DNA of 64,000 nt from Bolinopsis microptera (taxonomy: Eukaryota > Ctenophora > Tentaculata > Lobata > Bolinopsidae). Below are positions 1-12,600 of this stretch, one piece after another (within the stretch, counting starts at the first letter, position 1; each line of letters begins with the position of its first letter). Made by a program: the position numbers and the translations under genes. Location of the stretch: NCBI RefSeq assembly GCF_026151205.1, contig NC_087072.1:6126084-6190083 (forward strand). The letters are read 5' to 3'. The notes under the pieces were generated by a model. The model had not been told where the DNA came from. It saw only the letters and a program-made list of their open reading frames with translations, and did no database searches.

Positions 1-1300
1 TCAGCTCTGAGGATTTATAATTCGCATCATTTAGACGTTTCAGAACCTAGAAATAGTGGTCAGAGTCGGTTTTGTGGTTAAGTTTTGTAGTTGGAAAGTG
101 TTTTTAATGTAGAGTGGGATCAGCTCTGAGGATTTATAATTCGCATCATTTAGTCGTTTGAGAACCTAGAAATAGTGCTCAGAGTCGGTTTTGTGGTTAA
201 GTTTTATAGTTGGAAAGTGTGTTTAATGTAGAGTGGGATCAGCTCTGAGGATTTATAATTCGCATCATTTAGACGTTTCAGAACCTAGAAATAGTGCTCA
301 GAGTCGGTTTTGTGGTTAAGTTTTGTAGTTGGAAAGTGTTTTTAATGTAGAGTGGGATCAGCTCTGAGGATTTATAATTCGCATCATTTAGTCGTTTCAG
401 AACCTAGAAATAATGCTCAGAGTCGGTTTTGTGGTTAAGTTTTGTAGTTGGAAAGTGTTTTTAATGTAGAGTGGGATCAGCTCTGAGGATTTATAATTCG
501 CATCATTTAGTCGTTTCAGAACCTAGAAATAATGCTCAGAGTCGGTTTTGTGGTTAAGTTTTATAGTTGGAAAGTGTGTTTAATGTAGAGTGGGATCAGC
601 TCTGAGGATTTATAATTCGCATCATTTAGACGTTTCAGAACCTAGAAATAGTGCTCAGAGTCGGTTTTGTGGTTAAGTTTTGTAGTTGGAAAGTGTTTTT
701 AATGTAGAGTGGGATCAGCTCTGAGGATTTATAATTCGCATCATTTAGTCGTTTCAGAACCTAGAAATAGTGGTCAGAGCTGGTTTTGTGGTTAAGTTTT
801 GTAGTTGGAAAGTGTTTTTAATGTAGAGTGGGATCAGCTCTGAGGATTTATAATTCGCATCATTTAGTCGTTTCAGAACCTAGAAATAGTGGTCAGAGCT
901 GGTTTTGTGGTTAAGTTTTGTAGTTGGAAAGTGTTTTTAATGTAGAGTGGGATCAGCTCTGAGGATTTATAATTCGCATCATTTAGTCGTTTCAGAACCT
1001 AGAAATAATGCTCAGAGTCGGTTTTGTGGTTAAGTTTTGTAGTTGGAAAGTGTTTTTAATGTAGAGTGGGATCAGCTCTGAGGATTTATAATTCGCATCA
1101 TTTAGTCGTTTCAGAACCTAGAAATAATGCTCAGAGTCGGTTTTGTGGTTAAGTTTTGTAGTTGGAAAGTGTTTTTAATGTAGAGTGGGATCAGCTCTGA
1201 GGATTTATAATTCGCATCATTTAGACGTTTCAGAACCTAGAAATAGTGGTCAGAGCTGGTTTTGTGGTTAAGTTTTGTAATTGGAAAGTGTTTTTAATGT
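1..1300. repeat. 119-bp satellite array, 11 units, open at the left edge
   Basis: Eleven head-to-tail copies of a 119-bp unit begin at 1, 120, 239 and so on to 1191; the last diverges at about 1301. Units are nearly identical and differ at a few diagnostic sites: agacg/agtcg near unit base 33, GGTCAGAGCTGG/GCTCAGAGTCGG, tttgtag/tttatag, and gtgttttt/gtgtgttt. There is no open reading frame of note and no spacer structure. The array probably continues to the left of the window. Confidence 0.97.
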
Positions 1301-2950
1301 GCTCACTATTAATGTAAACAAACAATGATCACCTCCCCGCCAGTATCCACATCTATACAATATGTATATGTAATCGTCTTTAATTGGGGATGATGGGGCG
1401 AAGACGTGATTATATATGATAAAGTGCCAGGTGGTGACAATAATTGAGGGTGTGTAAGTGTGAGGATGAAGAATCAGTCTTGATGCAGCTAGGAGGGTGA
1501 AGGAGGTAAAAATATGTACAGTACAATATCATAGAAACTAAGAACAAAAATCCTCTTACATCAGTAAAAACCGATATGCTTGCCTTCAATTAAAAACCTT
1601 GCTTTAAAAATGATATTGTTATTCAAGTTAAAAGCCTTCGAAGTTTTGTAATAATCTATCGCATGATATTGTATATCAATCAAATTGCAACTCTTAAGTT
1701 AACTTGTTGTTTAATTATTTTATTGAATCACAGCTGAACACATGTAGTACGCGTACCTAATATTCGGCGGTTGATCAACTTTTCCCATATTTTACATAAT
1801 GCTGCTGAACCTGTTAATTAAAATATTTGCTGTAAATATCTATAATATAATATTCACACTAGATTCTAGAAGGCAAAGTTCAAATGAACCAAACATCATA
1901 TTAATATATTGATCAACAAATATATGGATTCCTACAGAATATTTCGAATTGCAGTCGGAACTGCAGACGTACATTTTGTTAGTTTACTAAATTAACTGGT
2001 CGAAACACTTCTATAGAAATAAAATCAAGTTAGACAATAAATTTATACTCTATAAACTACACGGTAATAGTATATTATAAAGATAACAATAATGTCAGTT
2101 TCGGCTGCTCAGGTCACAATCCGAAAACCTATATGTTTTTGCAGCCTAGATTTAGGAATTATAATGTCAGAAATTAATGATTTAAATACGAAGCTCAGTG
2201 ATTCTAAAGTGAGCAGCATTTTAGACCGTAAACGTTTACAATAGCTGGGTCAGCTGGCTTAAGGAACAACAATAGATGCTCTTCGTATATAAAAGAAACA
2301 CCATTACAATAAGCGCAAACGTGGATACTGGATATTATAAGTTCGTAATGTTATAACATATAACATCTGATCGATCATTGACAAATGGACACGATATCAA
2401 ATGGACACGATATCGTGTCCATTAACATATGTTTAAATAGGACTCAAGCAATCAGGCTTAACCTAAACTAATGATGCTTTATATTAAAATCTCAGCATTT
2501 TGATCCAGCAAACAATTCTATCTGTACCTAGCATATGTCAGTACACCTGCGAGCAAAAATGCAGCAAATGAGGATAAATATTTTTAACAGCTATTCATTA
2601 AACTTATAGGATTATAACTACATATAAGGTATAACACAAGTGGCACTGATGCAGATGAATCATGGATAATTATTGACTGTTGACGAAAACTCGAAGTTTG
2701 AAATCCAAAGTAAGCTGCATGTAGTAGAAACGTAATTGGGAAATCAGGATACAATATGATGACACGTAACGCGCGCGTATAACATGTGCTCTATCCAATG
2801 CGAAACTAAAGTGATGAAAATAAGAGAATCGACTGTAGAGTGATTTAGCGCGACCGATATGAAGAAGCAGGGAGGAAACAACATAGTCAGTGTAATAAGC
2901 GCGCCGCGCGGCGACATGAGTTGGCACAGAATTTTTTAAATGATTTTAAT
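1301..2950. other. AT-rich stretch, no gene recognised
   Basis: I see no coding signal, RNA gene or clear repeat except a perfect 24-bp palindrome centred on GATATC at 2400-2423, preceded by an extra partial copy of its left half. The short open frames here have no recognisable composition. Confidence 0.5.
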
Positions 2951-3178
2951 TTGCTCTAACCAGAGCCGGCCCTTTTGCCTGCAGTAGCGCAGCATCTTAT
3001 TTGTGAAACAAGCGCATCACGCAGTACGCGTAGACTCATGGATATTTGAAGATTTTAATAATTGGTGCAATGCACCACTGGTATGGGCTTCACCTAACCA
3101 TGTGCTTTCGCGCCACTGCGGGCGCGCTTGTTTTACGAGTAATGCGCGCCACTGCAAGCGCAAGGGCTCTGGATAGAG
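2951..3178. mobile_element. Small GC-rich inverted-repeat element, copy 1
   Basis: The left end TTGCTCTAACCAGAGCC and the right end GGGCTCTGGATAGAGTA are imperfect inverted repeats, with GCGCGC-rich internal sequence. The same ends occur in the next element. No coding capacity; a MITE-like copy without a clear target duplication. Confidence 0.55.
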
Positions 3179-3238
3179 TATGAGTAAGGTATGGGCCACG
3201 CCGAGCCATGCGAAGGATTGACATTTGACATTGTCAAT

Positions 3239-3905
3239 TTGCTCTAACCAGAGCCCTCTCGCTTGCAGTAGCGCGCGACAAACAAGCGCGTCACGCTGTA
3301 CACGTATATGGTATACACATGGCTATGTGAAATTGTCAATTAAGGATCCCTAGACCAGGTAAAATTCGTAGCAAATACTAGCTACAATATTAAACAAAAA
3401 TATTTAAATGTACGCATCGTGTTGCAACGTGAGAGTTTTATAAATTTGTATGTTTTGTTTAATCTTGTTACTTGTCTAAATTTCTTCGAAGTAGCGCGCG
3501 CCGCTTTCTTCTCGATGGCACGTGCTACGAAGTAGCGCGCGCCGGGCCAGACCATTAACAATGGTCAAGTTTAATCGTGATCGAATCGTGGCTATTTTGT
3601 ATTTGTCGCAAAATGGCCGCGCACGCACTTTTACATTTTACATGCTTGTGCTTGTGTGCGATAGGGGCCACAGCTGACAGCGTTGAGAAAAAGGCAAGTG
3701 CTATAAAGTAATTCATCAACGATAGCTTAATATTTAATATTTCCATTAACAAATATTGCACGATTGTCACTTGTTAACTTGGGACAAACAATTTAATAAA
3801 AATACTGCGTATTTTATTTTACATTGTCTACGCTTGAGATACGTTGCATGCCACTTTTCGCGCGCGAAGCCGCTATTGCAAGCGAGAGGGCTCTGGTTAG
3901 AGCAA
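3239..3905. mobile_element. Small GC-rich inverted-repeat element, copy 2 (667 bp)
   Basis: About 30 bp at the two ends are inverted repeats: it begins TTGCTCTAACCAGAGCCCTC and ends GAGGGCTCTGGTTAGAGCAA. The inside has repeated GTAGCGCGCGCC boxes at about 3493 and 3532. Non-coding; family unknown. Confidence 0.65.
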
Positions 3906-5188
3906 TATTTTATAATTGTAAAATTTAAAAAAGTTTGCAATATTAATACAAAAAACTAAAGTTTTGTTTCTCATACATGCATGATAGCAACATTTAATAA
4001 TAACCCCATGCCATAATTGATAATAACCACATATAATAATAACCCCGGCCCCATAAAAGTTATTTTAAAATAATTAACAATGCAATTGCAATTTTAAAGT
4101 TTAAAGTTAACGGGTGATATTTGTTCCAAATATTAGACCGTCGACGAGTTCAACTTGGCGCACGTCTTGCTAGGTTATAAAAGTATAAACCTACAAGTTT
4201 GAAGTTTTAGTTACGGGCCAAAAATTAGAAACATTTTTGGCGAAAAATCGCACGCATCAACCTTACTGGGAACTTTATGCTGATATAATCGTCAATCTGA
4301 ATCAAGTGTTTCTTCTTTTTCTTCTTCTGACAATCTGACATCAGACATGATTGGTCGGAGACTGGAGACGACTGTTCACTGTAAATGTAACATGTAAGCC
4401 TCACTGTAGTTGTACGCTGTGGCTAATTCTATTCAAGGCTTTCTAGTATTTAATTCACATAAACGCGTTCCAACTTCTGCTGCTGGAGAGAGACTCTCAA
4501 GTTATATGCTACATTCATATTAATAATAAATATCACAATCATAATAATAACATACTCTTGATTGAAGATGTCAACCCTTCCATGTTCCAGATCGTGCCAG
4601 ATGCGAAGCAAGAATGCTAGTTTGCGCGGCACGTCGAAGCGGCGAAGTCCTCCAAAACATACTCCTGTGTCCTGTAGTCTTGAAGCTTTGTCATGTTATC
4701 ACATATCACCATCCCGCCGGGTGGTGCCCCTGGTCACTGGCGCAACTTGTATGAGTATATAATGTTGAGTGTTACTGCTGCATCTGGTTAACGGGATCGT
4801 TAAACAGGTCCTCTTTTAGTAGGCGGTTAGTTGCCTCGATATAATTAATAACCATTAACCGTACTGATTCTTGCTGAGATTATGTTTTCCGCTTCCCGCC
4901 TTCCCAGGTTAGAAATATGTTATCGAAGATTCTTAATCTAAGGGTCATGTATCCTACACCATACACAGTGGCACAGTGGCACAGTGGCACATAAATGATA
5001 AATTAGTGCTTTGAGATTTCTTCCTCTTCTGGACAGTGTTCACAAAATGTGAAGTTGTTTGACTTTGCCTTGTATTGTAAGTAAGCTAGGGAGCTATTTC
5101 CGATCCAAAACTGTCAACTGTGGTGATCTGGAATCTGGATGTTGTCCGTGATTCTGTATTTAAGGGCTGGTATGGCTGAAATAAAAAA
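3906..5188. other. No gene recognised
   Basis: Low-complexity AT-rich DNA with short open frames only. A small CACAGTGG repeat lies near 4963-4990. I see nothing else I can support. Confidence 0.45.
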
Positions 5189-5263
5189 TTGCTTTATCTA
5201 AATTGCTTTATCTAAAATTGCTTTATCTAATTTGCTTTATCTAAAATTGCTTTATCTAATTTG
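5189..5263. repeat. Minisatellite, TTGCTTTATCTAA unit
   Basis: Five tandem copies of a 14-17 base unit (TTGCTTTATCTAA plus one to three A/T bases). Confidence 0.85.
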
Positions 5264-5640
5264 TATGCGTGGATTTTGCAGTTTCCTGATCTGTTAAAAA
5301 CAAAATAGTAGTTACTGTTCACTGTTAGAGTTTCAATTTCCGTTAATTAATCCCTGCCATGATCTCTATACTAAGTATAATCAGGTTTTACGCTGAAATT
5401 ATTTTATTCACATTTTTTAACAACGTTTGCAGTTTGGTACCAAAGTTGCCCCCCTGCTGTGGTAAATAGCCACAAAAATCAAATATCGCGACGTGAGACA
5501 AAAAACAAATTAAAATCGGACGGAGAGAAAAATTTGTACCAACTCTAATTGTAGGCTTTTACAAATTCGCTCGCCCAAAAATTTCACGTGACTTTGGTTT
5601 TTTATGGTTTTGCAGCCGTACAAAACGGTTTTACATAAAC

Positions 5641-5715
5641 CCTAATCCCAACCCTAGCCCTAACCATAACCCCGAAGCTAACCATAACCCTTACCACAAC
5701 CCTAACCCTAACCCG
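5641..5715. repeat. Degenerate telomere-like CCCTAA tract
   Basis: About a dozen variants of CCCTAA/CCCTAG/CCATAA in a row. It is interstitial, not a chromosome end, because ordinary sequence continues on both sides. Confidence 0.75.
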
Positions 5716-5814
5716 GGCCCTAAACAATCGAATTCGTATTTTACTAGCCTGTCACGTGACCAAAACGGTTTTTTGCCCATAACTCTCCAGGGAAACATTT
5801 TAACCCTACGTCAT

Positions 5815-5849
<35 letters not shown>
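5815..5849. repeat. Homopolymer run of 35 G
   Basis: An uninterrupted G tract. Its exact length is likely to be unreliable in the assembly. Confidence 0.9.
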
Positions 5850-5993
5850 CTGATTCGGAATCAGCGTCCAACAATACACCGATCTAGATCACTTTCATGC
5901 CCAAAGGGCCTTTTCACAAGAATTTTCTTAAAATTTGGGCGAGCGATTCAGTAGGAGCGCTAATTGTACCCTTGGTGCTTTAATTATAAAGTA

Positions 5994-7160
5994 CCTTATC
6001 GGACCTTATTTGGACGGACATTACTTGAACGGACATAATTATGAACGGACATTAATATGAACGCTAGAAGGCAATCAAAACCATCAAAAATCCGAATTTT
6101 TTAAAACGTTTTTAAAATTTTAGCAAATCATTTTTAAATCCATTTTTCATACAGTAAGCAAGAAAAGCAGTCTTTGATCAGTAAACATAGTTAAAATATG
6201 TGTACATGATTATTGTCTAATATCACATATCATCTTCATCAAATGGGTTTTCGGGCAATAAATATTCCATGCTTAAAGCATCAGTAATACCCGCATTTTG
6301 GAAACCTTTTTTTATCAAACTACCTCGGTCCTGCATTTCAGTGTAAACTTTTACCACCCATTCGGCGTGAAGTGGTTTTACTTTAGGTTAACCTTAACAT
6401 CACGTGGAGCTTTCCCAGCACTTATCTGTTTAATTACCTCCCCTGAGTAATATGAGCTATAACAACGTCGGACAATGTCCTTGGTAACACGATTTACCGT
6501 AATTTCTAGTGGATGAAATGTGAAACAAGTATGTCATGTTGGCGTGGACTAGCTCATGAACTATTTTGTTGAGAGCCATAATTTCGTTGACTTTTTCCGT
6601 CAAGTGACCCTTGAAAACATCATAATATACACTAGAAATGTTATCTGTGCCTCCGGCAGACCAAGGAGAACCTTTTCGTCGTTAACATACGACACTATGA
6701 TGTTATCGATAAAACTTATTGTTGTAGATTCATTTACCCAATGTTTGTCGTTAAAAATAAACTCAAAGTCTTTCGGAAATGTATATTATTATTTAGGAAT
6801 AAAAAGTGATTGCTTTGTTTTTCCCTCGTAGATCAACTGCATGGGCAAAAAAAATAGATCAAGATAGTGATCATGCCATAATGTGATATTTACAATTTAG
6901 ATCGTTAAAATTTGATAATAACTTGTTTTCATTGATTCAACGATATAGTTTAGTTTAATGATAGCTATTGAAATTGACTGAAATTAAAAGTTGTCATATT
7001 CTGGACAAAAAGTTCGAAATGGAAAAATGTTTGAAAAAAATTCAACGGACTTTAACTTGGACGGACATTAATTGAACGGACTTTATTTGAACGGACATTA
7101 AGGTGAACGCTAGGGCCTCCAGCGTTCAAGTAATGTCCGTTCAAATAAGGTCCGATAAGG
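5994..7160. mobile_element. TA-flanked inverted-repeat transposon, copy 1 (1,167 bp)
   Basis: The element starts CCTTATCGGACCTTATTTGA-like and ends with the reverse complement (CAAATAAGGTCCGATAAGG), flanked by TA on both sides (5992-5993 and 7161-7162). Both ends carry iterated GAACGGACATTA motifs. A TA duplication together with a pogo/Tigger-type transposase remnant inside points to the Tc1/mariner-pogo superfamily. A second copy with the same ends but a different core lies at 39546-40807. Confidence 0.8.
6223..6625 (-). pseudogene. Decayed C-terminal part of a pogo/Tigger-like DDE transposase
   Basis: Read on the minus strand, broken frames give in order a segment like FKGHLTEKVNEIMALNKIVH, then a segment around VNRVTKDIVRRCY in another frame, then KPLHAEWVVKVY and GSLIKKGFQNAGITDAL, ending in an acidic PENPFDEDDM tail at a stop. 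This order matches the end of DDE_1 (pogo/Tigger/jerky) transposases, where a short helix of the form hAxWv and a GF-x-x-AGI motif precede an acidic tail. At least one frame change and internal stops make it non-functional. It lies inside the TA-flanked element, as expected for its source. The family is a recognition from motif order only. Confidence 0.6.
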
Positions 7161-7310
7161 TAATAGTTTTCAGCTTCACATTTAATAAATCAAGTTAAAC
7201 AAAAGGGTAATATGGTCGATAACATAATGTAACATAATATAAGGCCTTTGATGTATAAAGAACAAGGAGTATCCGAAGTGCATGTTATCATACACGGCTA
7301 GCCAAGGACA

Positions 7311-7379
7311 AGTAGTAGTACTACTACTAGTAGTAGTACTAAGTTACTACTAGTAGTCGTACTACTAGTACTACTAATA
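7311..7379. repeat. Palindromic AGT/ACT trinucleotide tract
   Basis: Alternating runs of AGTAGT and ACTACT make a self-complementary microsatellite. Confidence 0.85.
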
Positions 7380-8308
7380 GTGGATTCATGATTTGAGCCT
7401 GGGACTGGTAAATTTATATTTGGGATATACTCACGAATTGAATTTGAGAATTCTAGATTCCTTGAACATTGAAAATTGTGAAAATTGTGTAGTGGATTTT
7501 ACTTCAAACTTGAATTCACTCGTTTGCAATTGATTGCAAATCGGTTTAACTGTTAACCGGATTCATACGTAATTTTCATTAAAAAGTTCAGTCGAATTAA
7601 CTTTAAAATTGCGTTGTGTTTAAATCTGAACGAACAAACAAATACAATTGCTTTTGCTAACTGCATCAGTGCATCAGCTTTTTTTTACTACCGCGACTCA
7701 CGACCAATTTAAAAACCAGGCGAGAATGCATCTGGGTAAATTTCAAAATGGCTTTTAAATAATATTAATAATTGATAATGAAGTGCCACGTTCGCGTACA
7801 ATTTGAATTACTTTGACACCATTTTGTACCTCATTCAAGAAATTTCAAACATGAACAATGAACAACTCATAATTAACATATCTATAACATGTATAATGCA
7901 TATGATGTTATTGGAACTTGTAAACCCATACTTTTAGTATTAATTATAGTCCAAACCGTTTAACAACAGCGGATCTAGATCTAGATAATTACAGTGGTTG
8001 ATGAAGGAATAGCTAGAAGTCCTACTTTTATGACACCATACTTTACTGTTTACAAGTAATTCAGTAATAGGTAGATTGTTATATTAGTATTACCATGGTT
8101 ACGTAAACTTTCACAATGTGGCAGACTTTCTTAACAATCGAGTGGCTAGTTAGCTAGTTGAAAAACAAATAAGGGCAGATAAGGGCTGGTAACAAAGTTC
8201 ACTATTACTTCCTCAACGGTCCAATTTGCAAGTATTCCTATTGTCACGGATTCTCAAGTTAGCACCTCGGGAACTATCACGTAGCAATAACGCTACTAAC
8301 AGCCAGGT
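7380..8308. other. No gene recognised
   Basis: AT-rich sequence with no coding signal or repeat I can support. Confidence 0.4.
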
Positions 8309-8391
8309 CACGTGTTCCCTCCCCTCCTCCCTGATTGGGCAGCAGATAACACGTGCACCCTCCTCTCCTCGCTGATTGGACAGCAGGGAAA
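8309..8391. promoter_or_regulatory. 41-bp tandem repeat carrying CACGTG and ATTGG boxes
   Basis: Two copies of a 41-bp unit each hold CACGTG (8309, 8350) followed by a pyrimidine tract and CTGATTGG (inverted CCAAT; 8333, 8375) with CAGCAG after it. The layout resembles a promoter or enhancer module of E-box plus CCAAT type. No transcript can be assigned; it lies about 1.3 kb downstream of the zinc-finger gene. Confidence 0.4.
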
Positions 8392-8399
8392 TTAGAGGA

Positions 8400-9638
8400 G
8401 GGGGAATGTCTAGCTGCTCCGGAACTTGTGACAAGTCGTCTCCTGGCTCCTTTGTTGGGAGACTGCGACAATGTTTCCAGAGCAGTCCATTGTCTAGAAC
8501 CCCAACCTTTCAAACACACTTCCGGAACTAACTATTACCTTGCTACCACCCTCATATTTCCCACTGTTATGTCGCATTAATAATTGGTCAAAGTTACGCG
8601 TGATTTTATTCAAAATTCCGCATAATTGACGGAGGTGTACCAATTCATTATTTAATTAACAGTAACTCAAGTGGGGAAGTGACGATTTGACAGTTGGGAG
8701 AAGTTATAGTTTGAATTTGCAACTATCCGTATCAATGGAAATTTGTCAAAATTACTCAGTATTTGCCGTTGGAGAAATACCTTTGCCCGACATAGTCCTC
8801 AAAATTGACATGCATCATTGATCAGGAGGAATGTGATTTTACAAAATCAAACGAGATACTTTATAGGTCGACATGAACAAAGCATGATGAAGATTATAGT
8901 GTTGTTAAGCATTAAACTAAGGTTGAACTATAATTCTTACTGCCAATCACCACTCAATCAACTTTTAACAATTAACCTCTCCATATTAAAAAAAGGAGTT
9001 GTACGCTGGACCACTAATATTAAGCCGTAAAGAACTCGATAAAATAGAAACTCAAATCCTGTTAGACTCTTCATCTTTTGAAAGGAAAGATAAAAAATTA
9101 AGATAGAAAACTATAAGTTTGAGAAAGGGCGTAACATTTGCTCCTACTCTAGCTCTAAATATATTTTACTAGCTCTAAATTTATTTTACAGCGAAAATGA
9201 GCGAAAATTTTTAAACTCGAAGCTAAATTTTGAAAATCTGTATACCTATTTACTATTAATCGTTAAATATTTAGCTATTAATATTAATAAGATACATTTA
9301 AATAATTAAAACAGTGTCCTTACGCACTTTAAGTTAACTTTAATCATAAATTACTCGCAATCCTATATTCTAAGCGATCTCATTTCAGTCTTATCGCTCA
9401 GATGTGAGCAGCACACGCCATATTGTGCGACACAAATGCTTAATCGCACACAAATGCGGTACTTATTGCTATTACACACAGATGCATATCGGTATTAACG
9501 CATAAATAGTCACTTGCAGTTATAAATCTGTTGTCTGGCACACATACGTCCCTGAAAGGGCGAGTTATATTGCACACACGTATCAGTACACTAGAGTTGG
9601 AGCTAAAGCAGGCACAGTCTTAGCGGCGCTATGTTTCT
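8400..9638. other. No gene recognised; includes the 3' flank of the zinc-finger gene
   Basis: AT-rich; the last few hundred bases before 9639 may be 3' UTR of the minus-strand zinc-finger gene. No other support. Confidence 0.35.
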
Positions 9639-12600
9639 TCAGATCCGGGCGTTCTTGTTGTTCTTGTTGTTCTGCTGGTTTCTGCTGTTCTTGTCATTCT
9701 CGTCCCGTCTTCCTTCTTCCCTTCGACCTCTGTTGTGGGTCCTCATGTGCTGGGTCAGGTGATCCTTCCTTCCAAACCTGGCGGGGAACATATTAAGAAA
9801 GGAATATTCGCTACAGCAAAGAGCATAACAATATCTTCTATATCATTACCTTTAGGGTAAAATGAAAGTTTCGAAGAAAAACAGAAGATTCATAAAATAT
9901 TTGGAACATAAAGAGAACTGCGGTGGCAAATTGAAGTCAGTTCTTACCGTTTACTACAGAGTTCACAGGCGTAAGGTTTAACTCCACTGTGTATCTTCTC
10001 ATGTCGAGTCTGAAGTAAAAGTTACTTAGTTTCACAAATTCTATGCCAAAACACCAGAAGCTATTTAAGAAGAACTAAGAATTTTGAACAATGAATTTCT
10101 GGTGGGAAAGTCGAAAAATTCAATCTCCAACTATAACATGATACCTAGTAACCCCCCCACAAAATGTAATTGATAAAGCTACAGTATTATATGTAGATCT
10201 TACCTTTTCCTCATTTCTTCCGAACATTTTTCCACATCCGTGATAGTTGCAGACGAATCTCTTAGTGCTGCTCTTTCTCTCACTAAATGGGTGACATTGG
10301 TCCAACAAAGACGGGAATCCGGTCCTGAACGCCTGAAACAAATTATCCGGTAAATTCCCAGCTTACTGGACCCACCCAGAAATCTCACATTTTTCAAACC
10401 CATTCTCAAAATCAATCACAATTGCCTACAATTGGAGCACGTGATCGGTATTTCACACGTTGATCCGTGAATTGCAGAGGGGCAGGTGACTTAGCCCGGA
10501 TATCTTGGGTAACAGGGCGCCCGCACAGACACAATCGACTGAGATTAGGGGCTCTGACGCGTTAATCATCATTAGACTCCCTAGCCTCGTGAAGCAAGCT
10601 CTGCCCCTCCACCAATAAGATCTGAGGGGAACCCTCCGCTCAACCAATCAGAGCCCAGTTTGTCTAAAATCTTAAAAAGAACGAAATATGTCGATACTTT
10701 TTAATCATGATTGATAAGTCAGTTAAGAGCAAAAGCATGAAGACGGCCATTAAAAGAAGCGTCCGCTGTTCGCCATTTTCCTTTGAGCAATAAACTGTGC
10801 TAAATTTTGGGCTATGAGGGCAACAATTTACGTTCAGGGGTTGACTGTTTGAGTATGTCTGATGATGTCCGATGAATTGACCTTAGTATCTCTGCTAATT
10901 AAGCCTTAAGCTGTTGCCGAAAAAAGGGCGATTGCACAGTACGGGTCTAACTTGATAAAATCTTCGGTATGCTTTGAAAAACGAAATATCTAATCGACAC
11001 TTAGAACAATTAGTTAGAGTAATTTTTATCCCGAGGTGACCTTATTCTGCCAGCTGCTGTGCCCATATTTCGTGGAGGGGAGGGTGCCGCGTCTTAAACT
11101 AATAAGAGATTTGACACACATAATAATAATCTCGTTATAGAATCAGGAACTTCTCCACGGTGATCTAACATGACAAATGCACCAATCTGTGACAAATTTA
11201 TTTGTCGACCTTGTAGCACGAGTACTGAGATTGCTTGATTCCTAGGCTTTTATACCATGTCGACAACTAGAAGAATTGCAATCAAGCATTGGCAAGCGTT
11301 GTGTATTTATCAATTTGCCGATTTAAGGCAATGCATGCGCTGATTTCTAGGTAATGGTGATGAAGTCCAATTTATTAATTAATTAATACCCCAAAGAAGC
11401 CGATATGATAACACTGCTGTTCCGTCTACATTGAGCCGCTCTCTTACCACTTGAAACACCAGATTAAAGAATCGAGGAGGTTGCCAAGGTCTACTAGTAC
11501 TACCTGTCATCTTAAAGTAGTTTGTTCGTTTCATGGTTTTTAACTTTGACAACGTTTATTGCAAGTAAGGTGGCCTAACTAGATAGTAGAAATTAAAGAT
11601 AATCTCTAACCAGATCTTATATCTCTGGTAGTTATACTTGTTTTGAGATAATTTCGATTAGACGTTGAGGACGCAATTTTGTATCTTACTTGAATGATTT
11701 CTAATACCGCTACAGTACAAAACATGACATCTTAGAGTCACGAGACGAAGGGGGTAGAAATTAATGGTTCAAAAGAGAGATCGCAAATTTTCGATTCGAG
11801 AATTTAACGAACTCGCAAAATTGCGAATGACCCCGTTTAATCTTGCAGCCATCATTAATGTAAGAGGTTTCTGAACGCTGATTTATTGAGGGTTCAAAAC
11901 CAATCCGTTTAAATTGACCACGCCGACAATACACAAAATAAAAGAAAAGAACTGACCTGATAGTAGTACTCGTGGAGTAGAGTGTTGGAAGCTTGGACGT
12001 TGGATTGAGTGTTGGATATGGAGGAGGTGTAACTGCTGATTCCAGTTGTTCCGCGGCACAGGGACGAGTCTGCAAACGTTGGGGTTACCTTACTTTGCTT
12101 TTTTTGGATAAAAATGTTCCTAGATGTGTTCTCAAAAGATGACCTTAGAGCCAGATTTTTAGAATAAATTGCACAGTAATTATGTAAAACCACAAGGCAC
12201 TATGTAATCTATGCTCGAGAAAATTACATGATGCTTGTAAAATATGTTGTTGTAGCTTGTGATGGAATTTACCAAGCTGTCAGCTAAATACCAAGTGCTT
12301 ACGATTTTAAGATCACGAAACAAGTTGAGTGATCAGCATGAAAAGTCAAAGAACAAAAGAAGTTAGCAGTGACACACACACACACATACTACAGCACCAG
12401 ATCACAATAAACATGAACACGACACCGCTGAGGTAAACAGTTGCAGAGAGATGGAATGTTACAAGAGTGTGCAAGAAACATCACATGTCTACAACTAAAC
12501 ACGACAGCGCGGGGCCGGTGGTCAGCAGCAGCAACACACAGGTCACGGTTACTTGAATTCCCGCTCAACCACACTATATAACCAAGAGAGTGTGAGCTGA

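Larger units (their letters stand above)
5555..5975. mobile_element. Inverted-repeat element enclosing telomere-like DNA and a G run
   Basis: The boxes AATTCGCTCGCCCAAA (5566 onward) and TTTGGGCGAGCGATT (5933 onward) face each other, with partly matching flanks outside them. The same box, with adjoining TCACGTGAAATTTTT, recurs at about 58256-58285, so it belongs to a dispersed family. Between the boxes lie telomere-like repeats and a long G run. Non-coding. Confidence 0.5.

Noticed and set aside
1-1300. CRISPR-like regular repeats
   Set aside because: The 119-bp units are directly adjacent with no unique spacers, and the sequence is eukaryotic; it is a satellite.
6556-6831. 91-residue plus-strand frame inside the TA-flanked element
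   Set aside because: It is antisense to the decayed transposase and its flanking element sequence.
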